The notes: generated by a model not told the origin, from the letters alone. DNA of 64,000 nt from CAZXWN01 sp964644695 [NCBI: uncultured bacterium] (GCA_964644695.1 CAZXWN010000014.1:8239-72238); one strand, 5' to 3'; numbered from the stretch's first letter, positions 46,826-56,369 are shown. Program-made: numbers and translations.

Positions 46826-48979
46826 ATGAAATGGATGGAAATTGTGGCACCCGGTGGACAACCGGAAAGCCTGAAGGCGGCCGTACTGGCCGGAGCAGAT
46901 GCCGTTTATCTGGGACTAAAAGGATTGGGTGCCCGCCGATTGGCCACCAATTTTACAGTAGATGAATTAATCGAATACATTGACTGGGCACATCTTCGAG
47001 GAGTCCGCCTTTACCTGACACTCAATACCCTCATGACAGATGAAGAAATAGAATCTGTCTATGATGAAGTAAAACGCCTCTATGAAGCCGGATTGGATGG
47101 AATCATTATCCAGGACCTGGGTGTCTTAAAATTCATTAAAACTCATTTCCCCGGATTTCATATCCATGCCAGCACCCAGATGACCTGTGCTAACCATGAA
47201 GAAGCAGAATATCTCCGTAGTCTCGGAATTCATCGACTTGTCCCTGCCCGTGAATTATCTATCCCCGAATTAGCTGACTTAAAAAAACAAACCGATATTG
47301 AACTGGAAGTTTTTGTTTCAGGAGCTCTGTGTGTTTCATACTCCGGAAATTGTTATTTATCCTCATTTATAGGCGGCCGGAGTGGTAACCGCGGGATGTG
47401 TACCCAGGCGTGCCGGCGTCCCTATGAAAATGAACATCGTGAAATGGGTTATTATCTCAGCCCAAAAGACCAGATCATGGGCAAACCTGAACTTGAAAAA
47501 CTGGCAGAAGCTGGAATTGATGCGCTTAAACTTGAGGGCCGAATGAAAACAGCCGTATATGTTTATGCGGCCGTTAAAAATATCCACAGAATCATGGCTG
47601 GGGTAAAAGCTGAAAACTTAATGCCCCGGCTTTTTAATCGGGGCTATTCCAGAGGGTATATGTATGGGGCAAAAGACCTGATCAATACCCGGTATGCATC
47701 GAATCATGGAGTCTCTATCGGAGAATGTGATGGGAATTGGATCAAATTATCCGAGCCGGTGATAACCGGCGATGGATTATCATTCCTTGACCGGAATGAA
47801 AAAGTCCTCGGGGGTGAATACCTGAGTAAAATCAGAATCAAAGGTGATCCCACCATCCACAAATCAGCGCGTGCGGGTCAGGTTATCCAAATCCCGGAAA
47901 TGTCTGGTGGCACAGTCTATGTCTATAAAACATTTGATAAAGCGCTCAATGACGAATTAGAGCATGACCTCAAACAGGTCAAACGAAGATTACCCATTAC
48001 AGGGGAGTTAACAGCCCACACAGGAAAACCTTTAACCTTATCTTTCCAGTATAAGAACTTCGAAGTCACCGCAACCGGCCTCACCTTGGAGGCAGCATCA
48101 AATCGAGTGTTGGATGGAGATGATATCCGAGAGAAAGTATCTGAATTAGGAGATACCACTTTCGAATTGACGGCTCTTAAACTACATTATGATGAAGCCT
48201 GTTTCATTCCCTTAAAAGAATTAAAGAATCTGAAACGAGAGGCTGCCTGGCAGTTAGCTGAATCATTGGTCAAGTCTTACCGCAGAAAGGATACCCATCC
48301 TTTTACTCCTTTCCATACAGAAGATACTCGTGCCAAGGATCCCATTTGGGCCGCCTGTGTCACCGAACCCTGGCAGGAAGAAATCTGCCGAAACTATGGC
48401 ATTGAAAAAATCTATTATCGGGGTGCGGATGCCGCCCGTCAGGGAAATCTGGATTCCATTGATTTAGATTCTCCAATGGCTCGAAATCTTTATCAACTCC
48501 TGAAAAATCGAAATTCCAAAGTTACCCTGGATTGGAACTTCAATATCACCAATTCCGCCGCATTTTCCCAATATGCCCAACTTCCTCAGGTGGATACCAT
48601 TTACCTGTCTCCTGAATTAAATCTGGAACAAGTGGCTCTGGTAAAAGGTACCGGGGCAAAAAAAGGATTGGTTATTTATGGGAATCTGACCGGGATGTAT
48701 ATTGAGACTCGAATATTTCCGGAGAACTATCAGGAATTCACGAATGATGCTAATGATAAATTCCGTGCCGTCATTAATAAATTTGGAAACACAGAAATAT
48801 ATCTTTATGAACCGATGAATTTGATTCCACGATTGGATGAAATCCTGGCATTAGGACTGGATGAACTTCGGTTGGATTTCCAGTTTGAGACTCCCGAACA
48901 GATAGCCCAAATCCTTCAAGCTCGTAATACGAGAAACACATCTTATACCCCTTATAATTTCGACCGGGGCTTGATGTAA
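46826..48979 (+). CDS. U32-family peptidase-like/RNA-modification protein
   Basis: 717 residues. The U32 domain (about 5-330) starts MEIVAPGGQPESLKAAVLAGADAVYLG. The signature near 165-200 is EVFVSGALCVSYSGNCYLSS with RSGNRGMCTQACR, which places four Fe-S or metal cysteines. The rest, including a DUF3656-like middle (EVTATGLTLEAASNRVLDGDDI), resembles the long RlhA-like forms. E. coli RlhA hydroxylates C2501 of 23S rRNA, while others were annotated as collagenases. The RNA role is the better supported one for this long form, by family knowledge. A -10-like TAGAAT ends 10 nt before the ATG and GAGG lies 4 nt before it. Confidence 0.85.
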   Translation: MKWMEIVAPGGQPESLKAAVLAGADAVYLGLKGLGARRLATNFTVDELIEYIDWAHLRGVRLYLTLNTLMTDEEIESVYDEVKRLYEAGLDGIIIQDLGVLKFIKTHFPGFHIHASTQMTCANHEEAEYLRSLGIHRLVPARELSIPELADLKKQTDIELEVFVSGALCVSYSGNCYLSSFIGGRSGNRGMCTQACRRPYENEHREMGYYLSPKDQIMGKPELEKLAEAGIDALKLEGRMKTAVYVYAAVKNIHRIMAGVKAENLMPRLFNRGYSRGYMYGAKDLINTRYASNHGVSIGECDGNWIKLSEPVITGDGLSFLDRNEKVLGGEYLSKIRIKGDPTIHKSARAGQVIQIPEMSGGTVYVYKTFDKALNDELEHDLKQVKRRLPITGELTAHTGKPLTLSFQYKNFEVTATGLTLEAASNRVLDGDDIREKVSELGDTTFELTALKLHYDEACFIPLKELKNLKREAAWQLAESLVKSYRRKDTHPFTPFHTEDTRAKDPIWAACVTEPWQEEICRNYGIEKIYYRGADAARQGNLDSIDLDSPMARNLYQLLKNRNSKVTLDWNFNITNSAAFSQYAQLPQVDTIYLSPELNLEQVALVKGTGAKKGLVIYGNLTGMYIETRIFPENYQEFTNDANDKFRAVINKFGNTEIYLYEPMNLIPRLDEILALGLDELRLDFQFETPEQIAQILQARNTRNTSYTPYNFDRGLM

Positions 48980-49036
48980 CAGGCCGTCTTGGCTAAAATG
49001 ACCCGTTGTGTTTTCTTGAATTGAAGGGACTTTGTC

Positions 49037-50569
49037 ATGGTGAAACCTGTCCGACTAACCTGTCTGGATATACTCCGGGGATTGGCAATCTTTGGAATGA
49101 CTCTTGTTGCCATTCAGCCCGGTGGAATGCCGTTATGGATGTATCATGCTCAAGATCCGCCCACTGGATATAACCCAAGTATTCCGGGAATCACCTGGGT
49201 TGACCTGATTTACCCCTTTTTCATGTTTTCACTGGGAGCCGCCGTTCCATTTGCTCTTACCCGCCGGTTAGAATCCGGAGTTTCCACTCCAAAGATTATC
49301 GGGCATGTATTCTGGCGGGCTTTCCTGATGGCCATTTTCGCCCTCTACTTGGGATACTGGTACCCCTGGGGATATGGTGCTTCACCGACAGATAACCGCT
49401 GGATATTCTGGAGAACACTGGCTGGATTTTTCTGTCTGGTCTTTTTCTTCAGTCGAATCCCGGGATTATCAGATGCCAAAGACAAAACCAAAAAAGCTCT
49501 CTCCATTCTGCTAAAAATTACAGGATTAGCAGGAATAATCGCTCTATTACTCACCCGCCAACAATTCGATTCAGCCACGGGCACCTGGATAAACGGATTT
49601 GATGGGAATGGGATGGACTGGGTCATTTATCGACTGGCGCAATCCTATATTCTGGCATCTATCGTCTGGCTGATGACCCGAAATAAAACAAACCTCCGAT
49701 GGGGTATTATCGCCTTATTAGTAGGATTACGGCTTCACCATGATGCGGGAGGACAGCTCAGTATCCACATCAAAGAATACCTTTCCACAGAATCCTGGTT
49801 CCAGGTTCTCATCGGTTGGATTCCTCTCTATCAGCAACCGCCCTGGGCTTATTTTGCTCAAACCTTCAAATGGTTGATTGACCCTGCCGTTTACCATGAC
49901 ACAGCCTTGATTGCCCTGATGGGAACAGTGTTTGGGGATATCATGTTCAAACACCAGAAAGAGTCTTCTGCAACAACATCGGCATCCAAGATATCTTTCT
50001 TTCAAACCGCAGGACTCCTGACAGGACTTCCGTCCCTTACAGTAATAGGTTTGATTTTTTACTTCATCCGTCGCCCTGAAATGGGACTCGTTCTCAGTGT
50101 GTTCATCATGGCTGGATTGTGGTTTATTCTCACAAAAATCACCGATGATTCATTGAAAAATCTATTGAAACAGTTATGCGGCTATGGATTTCTTTTACTC
50201 ACACTGGGATATCTGTTTGATGCCGTGGGAACAGGTATCAGGAAGGAACCTTCCAACCTGTCGTTTTACTTTGCTACCTCAGGGATGGCCTTCACCCTGC
50301 TGGCATTTCTTTATCTACTATCCGATTACCTGAAATGGGGGAAAACCCTGAACTGGCTTCGAGAGGCAGGGTCCAATCCCATGTTGGGATATATTGCGGC
50401 CCGGCATTGCCTGTTCATGGTAATGCACCTTACCGGACTTGCCATCCTGTTGGAAACACCCGTCATGAATAACACCTATCTCTACTTCGGATATTGTTTC
50501 TTTCTGACTTTGGTAGGGCTTTATTTCACGGTCTGGCTGACCCGATGGAAAGTTATTATGCGAATTTAA
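49037..50569 (+). CDS. polytopic membrane acyltransferase-like protein (DUF5009/NagX type)
   Basis: 510 residues with about 11-12 hydrophobic segments. The N-terminus VRLTCLDILRGLAIFGMTLV is the signature of the heparan-alpha-glucosaminide acetyltransferase/DUF5009 group (RxxxLDxxRGL). Next come TWVDLIYPFFMFSLGAAVPFAL and, at the end, REAGSNPMLGYIAARHC. Members in this group are thought to transfer acetyl groups to sugars across the membrane, but the function of bacterial DUF5009 proteins is not settled. AAGGGA lies 7 nt upstream of the ATG. It follows the U32 gene by 57 nt. Confidence 0.75.
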   Translation: MVKPVRLTCLDILRGLAIFGMTLVAIQPGGMPLWMYHAQDPPTGYNPSIPGITWVDLIYPFFMFSLGAAVPFALTRRLESGVSTPKIIGHVFWRAFLMAIFALYLGYWYPWGYGASPTDNRWIFWRTLAGFFCLVFFFSRIPGLSDAKDKTKKALSILLKITGLAGIIALLLTRQQFDSATGTWINGFDGNGMDWVIYRLAQSYILASIVWLMTRNKTNLRWGIIALLVGLRLHHDAGGQLSIHIKEYLSTESWFQVLIGWIPLYQQPPWAYFAQTFKWLIDPAVYHDTALIALMGTVFGDIMFKHQKESSATTSASKISFFQTAGLLTGLPSLTVIGLIFYFIRRPEMGLVLSVFIMAGLWFILTKITDDSLKNLLKQLCGYGFLLLTLGYLFDAVGTGIRKEPSNLSFYFATSGMAFTLLAFLYLLSDYLKWGKTLNWLREAGSNPMLGYIAARHCLFMVMHLTGLAILLETPVMNNTYLYFGYCFFLTLVGLYFTVWLTRWKVIMRI

Positions 50570-50650
50570 CATTTTTCCAGAATCGGGATTATTCCCAAAC
50601 CTTTATGGAGACTGTTATGATTCATAATTAACATTTACTGGATAAACAAT

Positions 50651-51376
50651 ATGCCCAAACCTGTTTCACAACTGAAAGCCGTTTTCTTTGATCTGGATGA
50701 TACTATCTATGACCACCGTCATTCCTGTATGTGTGGTCTTTCCAAATTACGGGAAATTTACCCACCTCTTCAGGATTATGAAGTAGGCCATCTGGAAGCA
50801 GATTACCTTCTCCGGCTGAACATTCTTCATGAACTCCTGTTACAGGGATTGATTACTCAGGAAGAGTCTCGATATAAACGCATCGGGGGGACTTTGAATC
50901 AACACGGGGTCCATCTGGAAGGACAGGAAATGGAACAGGCCTGCCGGATTTATGAAGCAGGATATAAAGAGTCCCGCCGTCCTGTACCGGGAATGATGGA
51001 ACTCATCATTGACCTTCGTACAAAAGGCATTCCTTCCAGTATTATCACCAACGGATTTAATAATATTCAGGAAGATAAACTCCAGGCAACCGGGTTAGAT
51101 AAAATCATTGATTTCATGATTACCTCTGAAACAGCAGGGACAGCCAAACCCGATCCGGATATTTTCCAAATGGCGATGGATCGGTATCACATTACACCGG
51201 AACAAACCCTGATGGTGGGAGATAACTGGAATATTGATATTCTGGGGGGCGTTAATGCAGGAATTCCAACCGTCTGGATAAACAGACGGGGATATGCCTG
51301 TCCTGACCCTTCTCAAGCCTACGAAATCAAAACAGCTGAAGAATTACGCGCTTTGCTCCAACCCTTCCTGAATTGA
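50651..51376 (+). CDS. HAD-superfamily phosphatase
   Basis: 241 residues. Motif I is FFDLDDTIYDH, with both catalytic Asp. Motif II is in SSIITNGFNNIQEDKL, and the Lys of motif III lies in SETAGTAKPDPDIF. Motif IV is MVGDNWNIDILGGVNAG, and TVWINRRG follows. It is closest to the YjjG/pyrimidine 5'-nucleotidase and phosphoglycolate-phosphatase-like branch. The substrate is unknown. The ATG lies after a weak ribosome site (GGA, 8 nt). No terminator is visible before the convergent small membrane genes. Confidence 0.85.
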   Translation: MPKPVSQLKAVFFDLDDTIYDHRHSCMCGLSKLREIYPPLQDYEVGHLEADYLLRLNILHELLLQGLITQEESRYKRIGGTLNQHGVHLEGQEMEQACRIYEAGYKESRRPVPGMMELIIDLRTKGIPSSIITNGFNNIQEDKLQATGLDKIIDFMITSETAGTAKPDPDIFQMAMDRYHITPEQTLMVGDNWNIDILGGVNAGIPTVWINRRGYACPDPSQAYEIKTAEELRALLQPFLN

Positions 51377-51392
51377 TATTCAGACCGTACAT

Positions 51393-51803
51393 TTAGCTAA
51401 AACATCCTAATACAGCTGATAATGCAAATATAAAACTGTAAACAGCTTTGCCTGCAAATATACAGATTAGTTTAAAGGTATAACTCCTCAGAAATGCAAA
51501 CAGTATAAAAATACTAAAAGGAATATAAACAAATAACTGCAGAAGATGGGTGGTTTTATATTGTGGGGTTCTGAATGGAAGGGACAAAACATCCCATCCC
51601 CTGTTGATGAGAAAGGCTATGAAAACATAAACAGCAATCTCAATACCCATGAAAATACCTAATAAGGATAAAATCCAGCATAAGAAATAAAAGGGAGCCA
51701 TCGTCTTAAGAGATTCACTGGGACAAGTGAAACAATACCGAATTAAACAATATAGCCAATAGACCACCAATAAAACAGCAAAAAACATCCCCATTTCATT
51801 CAT
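51393..51803 (-). CDS. small integral membrane protein, unknown
   Basis: 136 residues with about four hydrophobic segments (MGMFFAVLLVVYWLYCLIRY, PFYFLCWILSLLGIFMGIEIAVYVFIAFLI, LLQLFVYIPFSIFILFAFL, LICIFAGKAVYSFIFALSAVL). I recognise no family. The start overlaps the end of the next upstream gene by 8 bp, so translation is coupled. It is the last of a run of four unexplained membrane proteins on this strand. Confidence 0.6.
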   Translation of the reverse strand: MNEMGMFFAVLLVVYWLYCLIRYCFTCPSESLKTMAPFYFLCWILSLLGIFMGIEIAVYVFIAFLINRGWDVLSLPFRTPQYKTTHLLQLFVYIPFSIFILFAFLRSYTFKLICIFAGKAVYSFIFALSAVLGCFS

Positions 51804-52257
51804 TTTTACTTAGCCTCATCCGATATATTCCACAACTCACAAAAACACAGGATACGAACAACATCATCACAATTAATTGAACTGTTTCTTCTATTTCAGA
51901 ATACCAATCATAATGGCTCAAAAAATCTGGATTATCAAAATCAAGGGAATATGTAGGGAAAGGGGTTATATTAACAAACTGTCCGCTGTCTTTCACATAA
52001 ACATCCATTTTAGTGATAGAAAATGCATTCACAATCATACTTTCATTACCCATCAAATCAACTCTCTTTTTGATTATGGATGCTGGATTTTGAGCAGATT
52101 CACGGATGCCGTCCTGAACCGACTTATGGATTTTCCCCATTTCACTGAAAAACAAGGTCATTTCAATCACACAAAAGACACTGAGTATCACCCCGATAAT
52201 TAAAAAAACGTCCCATTTCTTAGTGTTTCTCACCCTTGTATTTTCGGCATTGCTCAT
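51796..52257 (-). CDS. membrane protein with extracytoplasmic domain, unknown
   Basis: 153 residues from ATG 52257, which has GAGGT about 9 nt upstream; a longer frame back to 52281 is less likely. A short cytoplasmic tail precedes a helix (VFLIIGVILSVFCVIEMTLFF), then an approximately 80-residue loop with a charged helix (MGKIHKSVQDGIRESAQN) and a beta part, then a second helix (TVQLIVMMLFVSCVFVSCGIY). No family recognised. It is in the middle of the four-gene cluster. Confidence 0.6.
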   Translation of the reverse strand: MSNAENTRVRNTKKWDVFLIIGVILSVFCVIEMTLFFSEMGKIHKSVQDGIRESAQNPASIIKKRVDLMGNESMIVNAFSITKMDVYVKDSGQFVNITPFPTYSLDFDNPDFLSHYDWYSEIEETVQLIVMMLFVSCVFVSCGIYRMRLSKNE

Positions 52258-52323
52258 AACAATGGCCACCTCTCCCACCATAAAGGTATCGTATCAGCGA
52301 TAAAACTCGTCTCCAATATTACA

Positions 52324-52770
52324 TTACTCTGTTGTGGTAACACCCAAGGAAACTATTTTGTCATCATAAATCATATAGGTTTTAAAAATCCCTTTAGGGA
52401 TCACTTTCGGTTCAAAGTATATACTGGATTCAGAATTTTTTATATTTTCATCAACAAAATACATATCTTTATATTGATATCGGATCTCTTTTGTTTTCAT
52501 TGGAACACTGGCTGTGTCACTATGCCGAGGACATTCCACTTCTTCTGTCTTTCCATTTTTTAATACGGCTGTTATTTTAACTTTATAACCGGGGACATAT
52601 ACCACATATCGAGTGTCGCCAACATATTGAACTTCATAAAAATTAAAATAATACTCCCAGGCAGGATTAATAAACCCATAGTAAATAAATGCTGGCACAA
52701 GAAATGTCACAAATAACAATGAAACACCTATTAATCCCTTTAGCAGGCAGCCTACCTTTTTATCACCCAT
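52324..52770 (-). CDS. single-pass membrane protein with extracytoplasmic beta domain, unknown
   Basis: 148 residues from ATG 52770, which has a GGAGGGGG run about 8 nt upstream; two ATGs lie further back in frame. A short basic N-terminus (MGDKKVGCLLKG) leads to one hydrophobic helix (LIGVSLLFVTFLVPAFIYYG). The rest is beta-rich (VQYVGDTRYVVYVPGYKVKI, VSLGVTTTE), suggesting a small Ig-like or barrel fold outside the inner membrane. No family recognised. The gene lies 66 nt before the next gene of the cluster. Confidence 0.6.
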   Translation of the reverse strand: MGDKKVGCLLKGLIGVSLLFVTFLVPAFIYYGFINPAWEYYFNFYEVQYVGDTRYVVYVPGYKVKITAVLKNGKTEEVECPRHSDTASVPMKTKEIRYQYKDMYFVDENIKNSESSIYFEPKVIPKGIFKTYMIYDDKIVSLGVTTTE

Positions 52771-52860
52771 ATTTATATCCCCCTCCATTTTCAAAATACT
52801 AGCCCAAAGAAAATATTGGTCATGATTCCAATTCTAAAATTATCAGCACCTTAGATTTGC

Positions 52861-53223
52861 CTATCTTACATACGCTTCCCGGGATTTCAAAAGAGGAATT
52901 AGGAGTAACCAAAATAGTAAGCCGTAATTCCAGGAAAAACGAGCCATGCCATGTGGTATATCAATGTGAAAAAGACCATTAAATGCCTGTTTAAAGAGTA
53001 TCGGCAAAACCACAAATACTAATAATATTTTCCAGATAGAATTGATTTCATGATCAGGAAAGAAAAACGAAGAGAAAGCGTAGGAAGCAAATGCTATGAA
53101 TAAAACAAAAAGACAATTCATCATGCTCGAAAAGAAATCCGGGTGAGTTATCACATCATAAAAACCAAAGGTAATGAATAATCCCATCCCAAAATAGAAT
53201 TTTCTTTTATTCGTTTTCCACAT
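52861..53223 (-). CDS. small integral membrane protein, unknown
   Basis: 120 residues with about four hydrophobic segments (FYFGMGLFITFGFY, MMNCLFVLFIAFASYAFSSFFF, IWKILLVFVVLPILFKQAF, YGLLFWLLLIPLL). The ATG has GAGGTGA about 6 nt upstream. No family recognised. First gene of the four-gene cluster. Confidence 0.55.
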   Translation of the reverse strand: MWKTNKRKFYFGMGLFITFGFYDVITHPDFFSSMMNCLFVLFIAFASYAFSSFFFPDHEINSIWKILLVFVVLPILFKQAFNGLFHIDIPHGMARFSWNYGLLFWLLLIPLLKSREAYVR

Positions 53224-53522
53224 GCATCACCTCTCCCATCATATTAATACAAAATATTGATAATTCAAGTATTTATTTATATACAAATAGGGTATCTCTG
53301 TTTATTTTTACGATTGATAACCTCCACTTTCAATTCCCCTTGACACCCCCTATTGATTCCGTCTCCTGCAACGAAGAAGACACGGAGCAGGTGGGAGGAG
53401 GTCCGTGGATGATTCGTTGAGAAAATAACGTGTAATACCTCCGCCATAACAAATAATCAACCGGACAAAAGGGGAGGAATAGTTCGAATTTATAGGGTTA
53501 TTAATGTTAAAATATCCCCATC
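53224..53522. other. divergent intergenic region with a GC-rich foldable block
   Basis: About 300 bases between divergent genes. A GC-rich block at about 53338-53425 has two overlapping inverted repeats, CCTGC with GCAGG and CACGGA with TCCGTG, which could form alternative stems. No riboswitch signature (SAM, cobalamin, THF) is complete. The rest is AT-rich. Confidence 0.4.
53505..53513 (+). promoter_or_regulatory. extended -10 for the metF-type gene
   Basis: TGT TAAAAT, an extended -10 whose hexamer (53508-53513) ends 10 nt before the ATG at 53523. No Shine-Dalgarno site is present between it and the ATG. Confidence 0.45.
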
Positions 53523-55352
53523 ATGCCGAAAAAATCATTTATTGAAACATTAAACTCCACCATCCTTGTCTGTGACGGGGCCATGGGAACCATGCTCTAT
53601 GAAAAAGGGTTCTACATCAACCGGAATTATGACGAGGTCAATCTGACCGACCCCATCGTTGTGGAAAAAATCCACGAGGCTTATGTCAAGGCCGGTGCAG
53701 AGATCCTGGAAACAAACACCTTTGGTGCCAATCGAATCAAACTCACTGGATATGGAATTGAATCCAAATGCCGGGACATCAATCTGGCGGGTGCTAAAAT
53801 CGCCCGAAAAGCTGCCGGCGAAGACATCTTTGTGGCAGGCTCGATGGGTCCTATTGGAAAATCCGTAGGTGAAAATCAGGATGTCAGTCCCACCGATGCC
53901 CGGGAAGCCTTTAAGGAACAGGCGGGCTATCTGGCTGAGGGCGGTGTGGACCTGATCATGCTGGAAACTTTCACCGACTTAAAAGAACTGATTCTGGCCA
54001 TTGAATCCATTCAGGAAGTAACCACTCTTCCAATCATTGCCCAGATGTCTTATACCGAAGAAGGAAAGACCGCCAAGGGTTATACTCCCGAAGGCGTAGC
54101 TTTAGCCTTACAGCCTTATAAGCTGGCTGCCATCGGTGTCAATTGCAGTACCGGTCCCGCCGTAGCTCTGGATATTCTTCAACGGCTGGCCTGTGTTTAT
54201 CAAGGCAAACTCACCGTACAACCTAACGCCGGTTCTCCCCACATGGTGGATGGCCGGATGTTATATATGGCCTCCCCCACTTATTATGCGGAATTTGCCC
54301 GTAAATTCATCAACGCCGGTGCGGTGTTGATTGGTGGATGCTGCGGTTCTACTCCTGACCATATCTTTGAAGTTAAAAACATGGTCAAGATGCTGCGACA
54401 TGGGAACATGGAAGAAGATGCCCTGGACATTAAAGTACAGGACCAGATTCTCTCAACACCGGCAGCTAAACCCGAAGAAAAATCTAAACTGGGTGCAAAA
54501 CTCGGCAAACAGTTCTGTACCAGTATCGAATTAGATTCACCTCGAGGAACTGACCCCAGTAAAGTCATTGAAAGCGCCAAACTCCTTTATAAAAATGGCG
54601 TTGATGCCATCAATGTCGCTGACGGTCCCAGAGCATCAGCCCGAATGCACAACATCCCCATGTGTGAATTGATTCAACAGCAAGTCGGGATTGAAACCAT
54701 CCTGCATGTCTGTTGCCGCGACCGTAATTTGATTGCCCTTCAATCCGACTTGATTGGTGCCTACGCCCTGGGTATCAACAATCTCTGTATTATCACCGGT
54801 GACCCACCGAAACTTGGAGATTACCCGAACTGTACCGCAGTTTATGATGTGGACTCCATCGGGTTGACCCGTGCAGTCAATCTTCTGAATCATGGTATGG
54901 ACCTGGCTGGAAATGCCATTAAACCGCCCACCAAATTATTGATTGGTGTGGGTGCTGATCCGGGAGCCGTTGATTTTGAAAAAGAACTCGCCCGTTATGA
55001 GCAGAAGGTAGAAGCCGGTGCCGAATATGTCATGACCCAACCCGTCTATGATATTCGTAAACTGGAAAACTTCCTGAATCGGACTCACCATTGCCGAATC
55101 CCTGTCATGATTGGAATCATCCCGCTTCGTAGTTATAAAAATGCGGAGTTCCTCCACAATGAAGTGCCGGGCATGCAAATCCCGGAACAGATTCGGGAAC
55201 GGATGCGGCTCGCAGGTGAGAATGGCGCCATGGAAGGCATCAAGATTGCGCAGGAAGCCCTTAAAGAAGCCAGTAAGATGGTGGCAGGTGTGTATCTCAT
55301 GCCTCCATTCAACCGGGCTGACCTTGCTCTTGAAGTCCTTCAAGTCCTTTAA
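53523..55352 (+). CDS. bifunctional homocysteine S-methyltransferase/5,10-methylenetetrahydrofolate reductase
   Basis: 609 residues. Residues about 1-290 are a zinc homocysteine methyltransferase: LVCDGAMGTMLYEKG, ETNTFGANRIKL, and the zinc cysteines in IGVNCSTGP (near 205) and IGGCCGSTPDH (near 272). Residues about 315-609 are a MetF-type reductase: SIELDSPRGTDPSKV, NVADGPRASARM, LHVCCRDRNL, ITGDPPKLGDYP, and AEYVMTQPVYD. This YitJ-like fusion supplies and uses methyl-THF for methionine synthesis. There is no visible Shine-Dalgarno site, and the promoter placement suggests a nearly leaderless mRNA. A strong bidirectional terminator follows. Confidence 0.93.
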   Translation: MPKKSFIETLNSTILVCDGAMGTMLYEKGFYINRNYDEVNLTDPIVVEKIHEAYVKAGAEILETNTFGANRIKLTGYGIESKCRDINLAGAKIARKAAGEDIFVAGSMGPIGKSVGENQDVSPTDAREAFKEQAGYLAEGGVDLIMLETFTDLKELILAIESIQEVTTLPIIAQMSYTEEGKTAKGYTPEGVALALQPYKLAAIGVNCSTGPAVALDILQRLACVYQGKLTVQPNAGSPHMVDGRMLYMASPTYYAEFARKFINAGAVLIGGCCGSTPDHIFEVKNMVKMLRHGNMEEDALDIKVQDQILSTPAAKPEEKSKLGAKLGKQFCTSIELDSPRGTDPSKVIESAKLLYKNGVDAINVADGPRASARMHNIPMCELIQQQVGIETILHVCCRDRNLIALQSDLIGAYALGINNLCIITGDPPKLGDYPNCTAVYDVDSIGLTRAVNLLNHGMDLAGNAIKPPTKLLIGVGADPGAVDFEKELARYEQKVEAGAEYVMTQPVYDIRKLENFLNRTHHCRIPVMIGIIPLRSYKNAEFLHNEVPGMQIPEQIRERMRLAGENGAMEGIKIAQEALKEASKMVAGVYLMPPFNRADLALEVLQVL

Positions 55353-55382
55353 ATCACAAAAGACAATTACAGATAAAACAAA

Positions 55383-55414
55383 AAAGAAGCCGGTGTTCAA
55401 TCATCGGCTTCTTT
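55383..55414. terminator. bidirectional terminator after the MTHFR gene
   Basis: A 10-bp stem AAAGAAGCCG / CGGCTTCTTT, which can extend with a G-U pair, flanked by A- and T-runs. It lies between convergent stops at 55352 and 55441. Confidence 0.85.
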
Positions 55415-55440
55415 CTTTATTTACATCAAAACACAACAAC

Positions 55441-56199
55441 CTATTTTTTCCACAGTTTCAATTCCTGTTTCAACAGGAGTGAACCTCCATCATTCCCACT
55501 TAGTTCCAGTTTCCAGGGATTTTCAGACAGGGAAGGCACCATAGTCGTATCTGTATTGTGAGTTTTGAATTCCATATTCAAAGTTGATTTATCCGGCATC
55601 GGCTCATTAAGCTTAGAAGCCTCTTCCAGATAATCACTGGCACGGGTTCCCACTTCACTGAGGAATTCAGGGTCCATGATTTTCCGGACATCCATGGATA
55701 ATCCCGAACCTGTTGTATAGTTTCCGGGGAGACTGGGAATATTCATCGTTCCCGTCCGATGATAAATCGGGTCTTCAGGAAATACCCCTTCCAGATAAAC
55801 GGGAGTTTCTCCGATAGTGATATAAAAGACACCCGGTGATGAGGGTAATAATTCTTTGGTCTCGCCGGATGGGTCCGTGTACCTCAAAGTTCTTGAGGGT
55901 GACTGTATCCCTACCCAAACCTTCCGTTTCACAACACTCCAGGCGACCAACATATCCCGGTCTCCAGACCGAAACCGTTCCAGCCGAATAGGTCCGGCAG
56001 CTGAAAGAGTCGTGACATGAGAAAATCCTTTGGTAATCTGAGGGGAAAAGGTCACAGGATTGATTTTAGACCCGGATAGTTTTGATGCAGGAGAGGGAGG
56101 AGAGGTTCGCGTCACAGGCTTTCCCTGAGTCAGACCCGGAAAAAGACATATCCCAACCACCCATAAACATACTGTTATCACCCGAATATCTTGTTTCAT
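55441..56199 (-). CDS. exported protein of unknown function
   Basis: 252 residues from ATG 56199, which has GAGGA 7 nt upstream; the longer frame upstream has no ribosome site. Signal peptide about 1-24 (VITVCLWVVGICLFPGLTQG). After a Ser/Pro linker comes a beta-rich domain with WSVVKRKVWVGIQSPSRTLR, GETPVYLEGVF and YTTGSGLSMDVRKIM. The last part has NEPMPDKSTLNMEF. No known family. It is probably periplasmic. It lies alone between a terminator and the DUF362 unit. Confidence 0.65.
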   Translation of the reverse strand: MKQDIRVITVCLWVVGICLFPGLTQGKPVTRTSPPSPASKLSGSKINPVTFSPQITKGFSHVTTLSAAGPIRLERFRSGDRDMLVAWSVVKRKVWVGIQSPSRTLRYTDPSGETKELLPSSPGVFYITIGETPVYLEGVFPEDPIYHRTGTMNIPSLPGNYTTGSGLSMDVRKIMDPEFLSEVGTRASDYLEEASKLNEPMPDKSTLNMEFKTHNTDTTMVPSLSENPWKLELSGNDGGSLLLKQELKLWKK

Positions 56200-56369
56200 T
56201 GTCCAATCCTCAACAGACTTATTATCTTTTAATAGATACCACAATGCAGAGATAAATAGATGACCATCGCTTCCCATAGAGCTTACTACAAACAGGGAAT
56301 TATGTCTCATTTCGTTGACACATATCTAAAACCCATTTCAAAGAAGGAGGGAATATCGCACAAATAAAA

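Noticed and set aside
53338-53440. THF or SAM riboswitch before the MTHFR gene
   Set aside because: Only one short THF-like strand is present and its partner is missing; no SAM core bases; the likely transcription start is downstream of the block.
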